A stretch of 64,000 nt of DNA. It comes from Gavia stellata. Taxonomy: Eukaryota > Chordata > Aves > Gaviiformes > Gaviidae. This document shows, in pieces, positions 59,920 through 64,000 of this stretch. A model generated the notes under the pieces. It saw only the letters and a program-made list of their open reading frames with translations, made no database searches and was not told the origin of the DNA. The stretch covers positions 112,484,334 to 112,548,333 of the forward strand of contig NC_082595.1 of assembly GCF_030936135.1 (NCBI RefSeq), read 5' to 3'. The translations under genes were made by a program, and so were the position numbers. Every line of letters begins with the position of its first letter. Position 1 is the stretch's first letter.

Positions 59920-60954
59920 TCGTTCAGGCAGTCCTTTGGGATCCTCTCCGTGCTTGCCGCCTGAGAGACCCACAAAGGGGCTGCTGGCAGTTGCCGGAGG
60001 GTGGGGAAAGGCAGGGGAGGGCGGTAGTGCAGAACAAAGACCAGCTCTGTCACCTCTGCCATCAATCAGGGTCTGTGAGGAGCCTCTGGCTCTTTTGTCT
60101 GGCCCTGAGCGCTGCCGCCGGGGTTCTCCTGGCAGATGGACCCGCCTGTAATTGCAAATCAAGCAGCCGAAGGCCAGAAGGGTCCCCTGTTGGGGAGAGC
60201 TCAGTTTAAACTAAAAGGCTTTAAATCTCTGTGCACCTGTCACTAATTCCAGAGCTGGCCTGGCCTCTGCCTCCCCGGCCCGCTGCCGCTCGCTGCCTCC
60301 CTGGGCTCCAGCCTTCCTCCTGCACTGGCAGGCCTTGGGCCAAGAGCGGAGCGATGCTCTTTTTGTGTCACGTCTGTGCTTGTTTCTCAAAGCTACTGGG
60401 ACAAAATCAGGCTGAGACATCATCTCATCCTGCCTCTGCAGCCTGCTGGGGTAGGCACGGGGCTGCCTGCGGAGCTGGTAACCAGCCCTCTCTGGGGGGA
60501 TGCAGCAGCCCCCGGGACCTGCCCCCTGCGTGGAGGGCTGTGCTTGTGGGGTGTGAGCCTTGTCTGGGGCAGCCCGGCTCCCCAGAGTTGGGGCCTGGGG
60601 AGGTCGGGTCCCAGACCCTCCCACTGCTGTGGCTCCATCAAGCTCTGTGCAGTGGGGCTTGGGGAGCTCAGGGATCTGAGGGGCACCTCACCAATGCCTC
60701 GAGAGAGCGGGGTGCTTCGGGTGGTGGATACGGGTCCCTGCCTCCCTTTCCCAGGGTCGGCTGTGTCCCTCAGGCAGGGGAACTCCCTTCCAGGCCCCTG
60801 AAATCACCCTGGGGTGCAGGCAGCCCGGAGCAGCTCCCAGTCCTTTGCAGGGGGGACACAGGTCCCTTCCCATGAGGAGTGACCCCCGGAGCTTCCATCC
60901 CTTCCAAGAGCCCCTTTCCCCCTCCTCCCTGAGCAAGGGGCTTCTCCGGTGGCT
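59920..60954. other. Intergenic spacer between converging HADHA and GAREM2
   Basis: About 1 kb of GC-rich sequence between the two poly(A) sites. Open frames on both strands are composition artefacts. Nothing else was recognised. Confidence 0.5.
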
Positions 60955-61252
60955 TGTTTTTCTCCCGTATGTTTATTACACTAATCCACAAGGATTAAGT
61001 TAAACCAGTCAACGTAAACTCCAGTATTTTCCAGCCCCTTCGGGCCAAAATTACCGTCCAGTGTTAAAACAGAAAGGAAGGAGGGCTGGGTGATAGGGCC
61101 GAGCTGCCAGGGAGGAGGAAAGCCCACAGCTGGTGGGCACTGCCGCATCGGAGCACCCCCGGAGTGGGGCAGGGGATGGGAGCGGGAAGAGCCAGAGCCA
61201 TGGTCCAGGTGGCTGGGGGACCCCCACGGTCCAGGGGGTCCCCAGCGTGTGG
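60955..61252 (-). other. GAREM2: GAREM2 3' untranslated region with poly(A) signal
   Basis: After the minus-strand TAG at 61253-61255 the sequence runs about 280 bases to AATAAA at 60972-60977. This gives a short 3' UTR that converges on HADHA. Confidence 0.65.

Positions 61253-64000
<2,748 letters not shown>

Overview
The window is nuclear DNA of a bird. The evidence is several chicken-repeat-1 (CR1) LINE copies ending in the avian 3' octamer (ATTCTGTG/ATTCTATG), two copies of an avian retroviral LTR, and vertebrate genes with GT-AG introns. The species cannot be named from the sequence.

Left to right: (1) 1-2335, minus strand, is the 5' coding part (778 codons, open at the left edge) of an interferon-induced very large GTPase (VLIG/GVIN-type) gene. 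Two canonical interferon-stimulated response elements lie upstream at 7.17 and 8.60 kb. (2) 4.3-17 kb is repeat-rich. It holds four CR1 copies, a CR1 inserted into an LTR (4.35-5.63 kb), and the opposite nesting, a solo LTR inserted into a CR1 (15.1-16.9 kb). (3) Between them, at 12.3-13.0 kb on the minus strand, is a small GC-rich gene encoding a SAM-domain protein. (4) 17.5-32.2 kb, minus strand, is the complete HADHB gene (beta subunit of mitochondrial trifunctional protein). Fifteen coding exons join without a frame error into 474 codons. (5) 32.5-59.8 kb, plus strand, is the complete HADHA gene (alpha subunit). Twenty coding exons join into 770 codons. (6) 60.95-64.0 kb, minus strand, is the 3' half of GAREM2, open at the right edge. 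It has a CABIT-domain part, proline-rich segments and a C-terminal SAM domain.

HADHA and HADHB are head to head across one CpG-rich bidirectional promoter, which suits the two subunits of one inner-membrane beta-oxidation complex. HADHA and GAREM2 converge tail to tail. The GAREM2 coding sequence appears to need four +1 frame changes, all in GC-rich or homopolymer sequence, while HADHA and HADHB need none. This suggests local sequence error, although real decay is not excluded. I found no wholly new system. The most interesting points are the ISRE pair upstream of the GTPase gene, the small SAM gene with a triple tandem splice acceptor, the reciprocal LTR/CR1 nesting, a shared change in the reverse-transcriptase catalytic motif of two CR1 copies, and the GAREM2 frame breaks.
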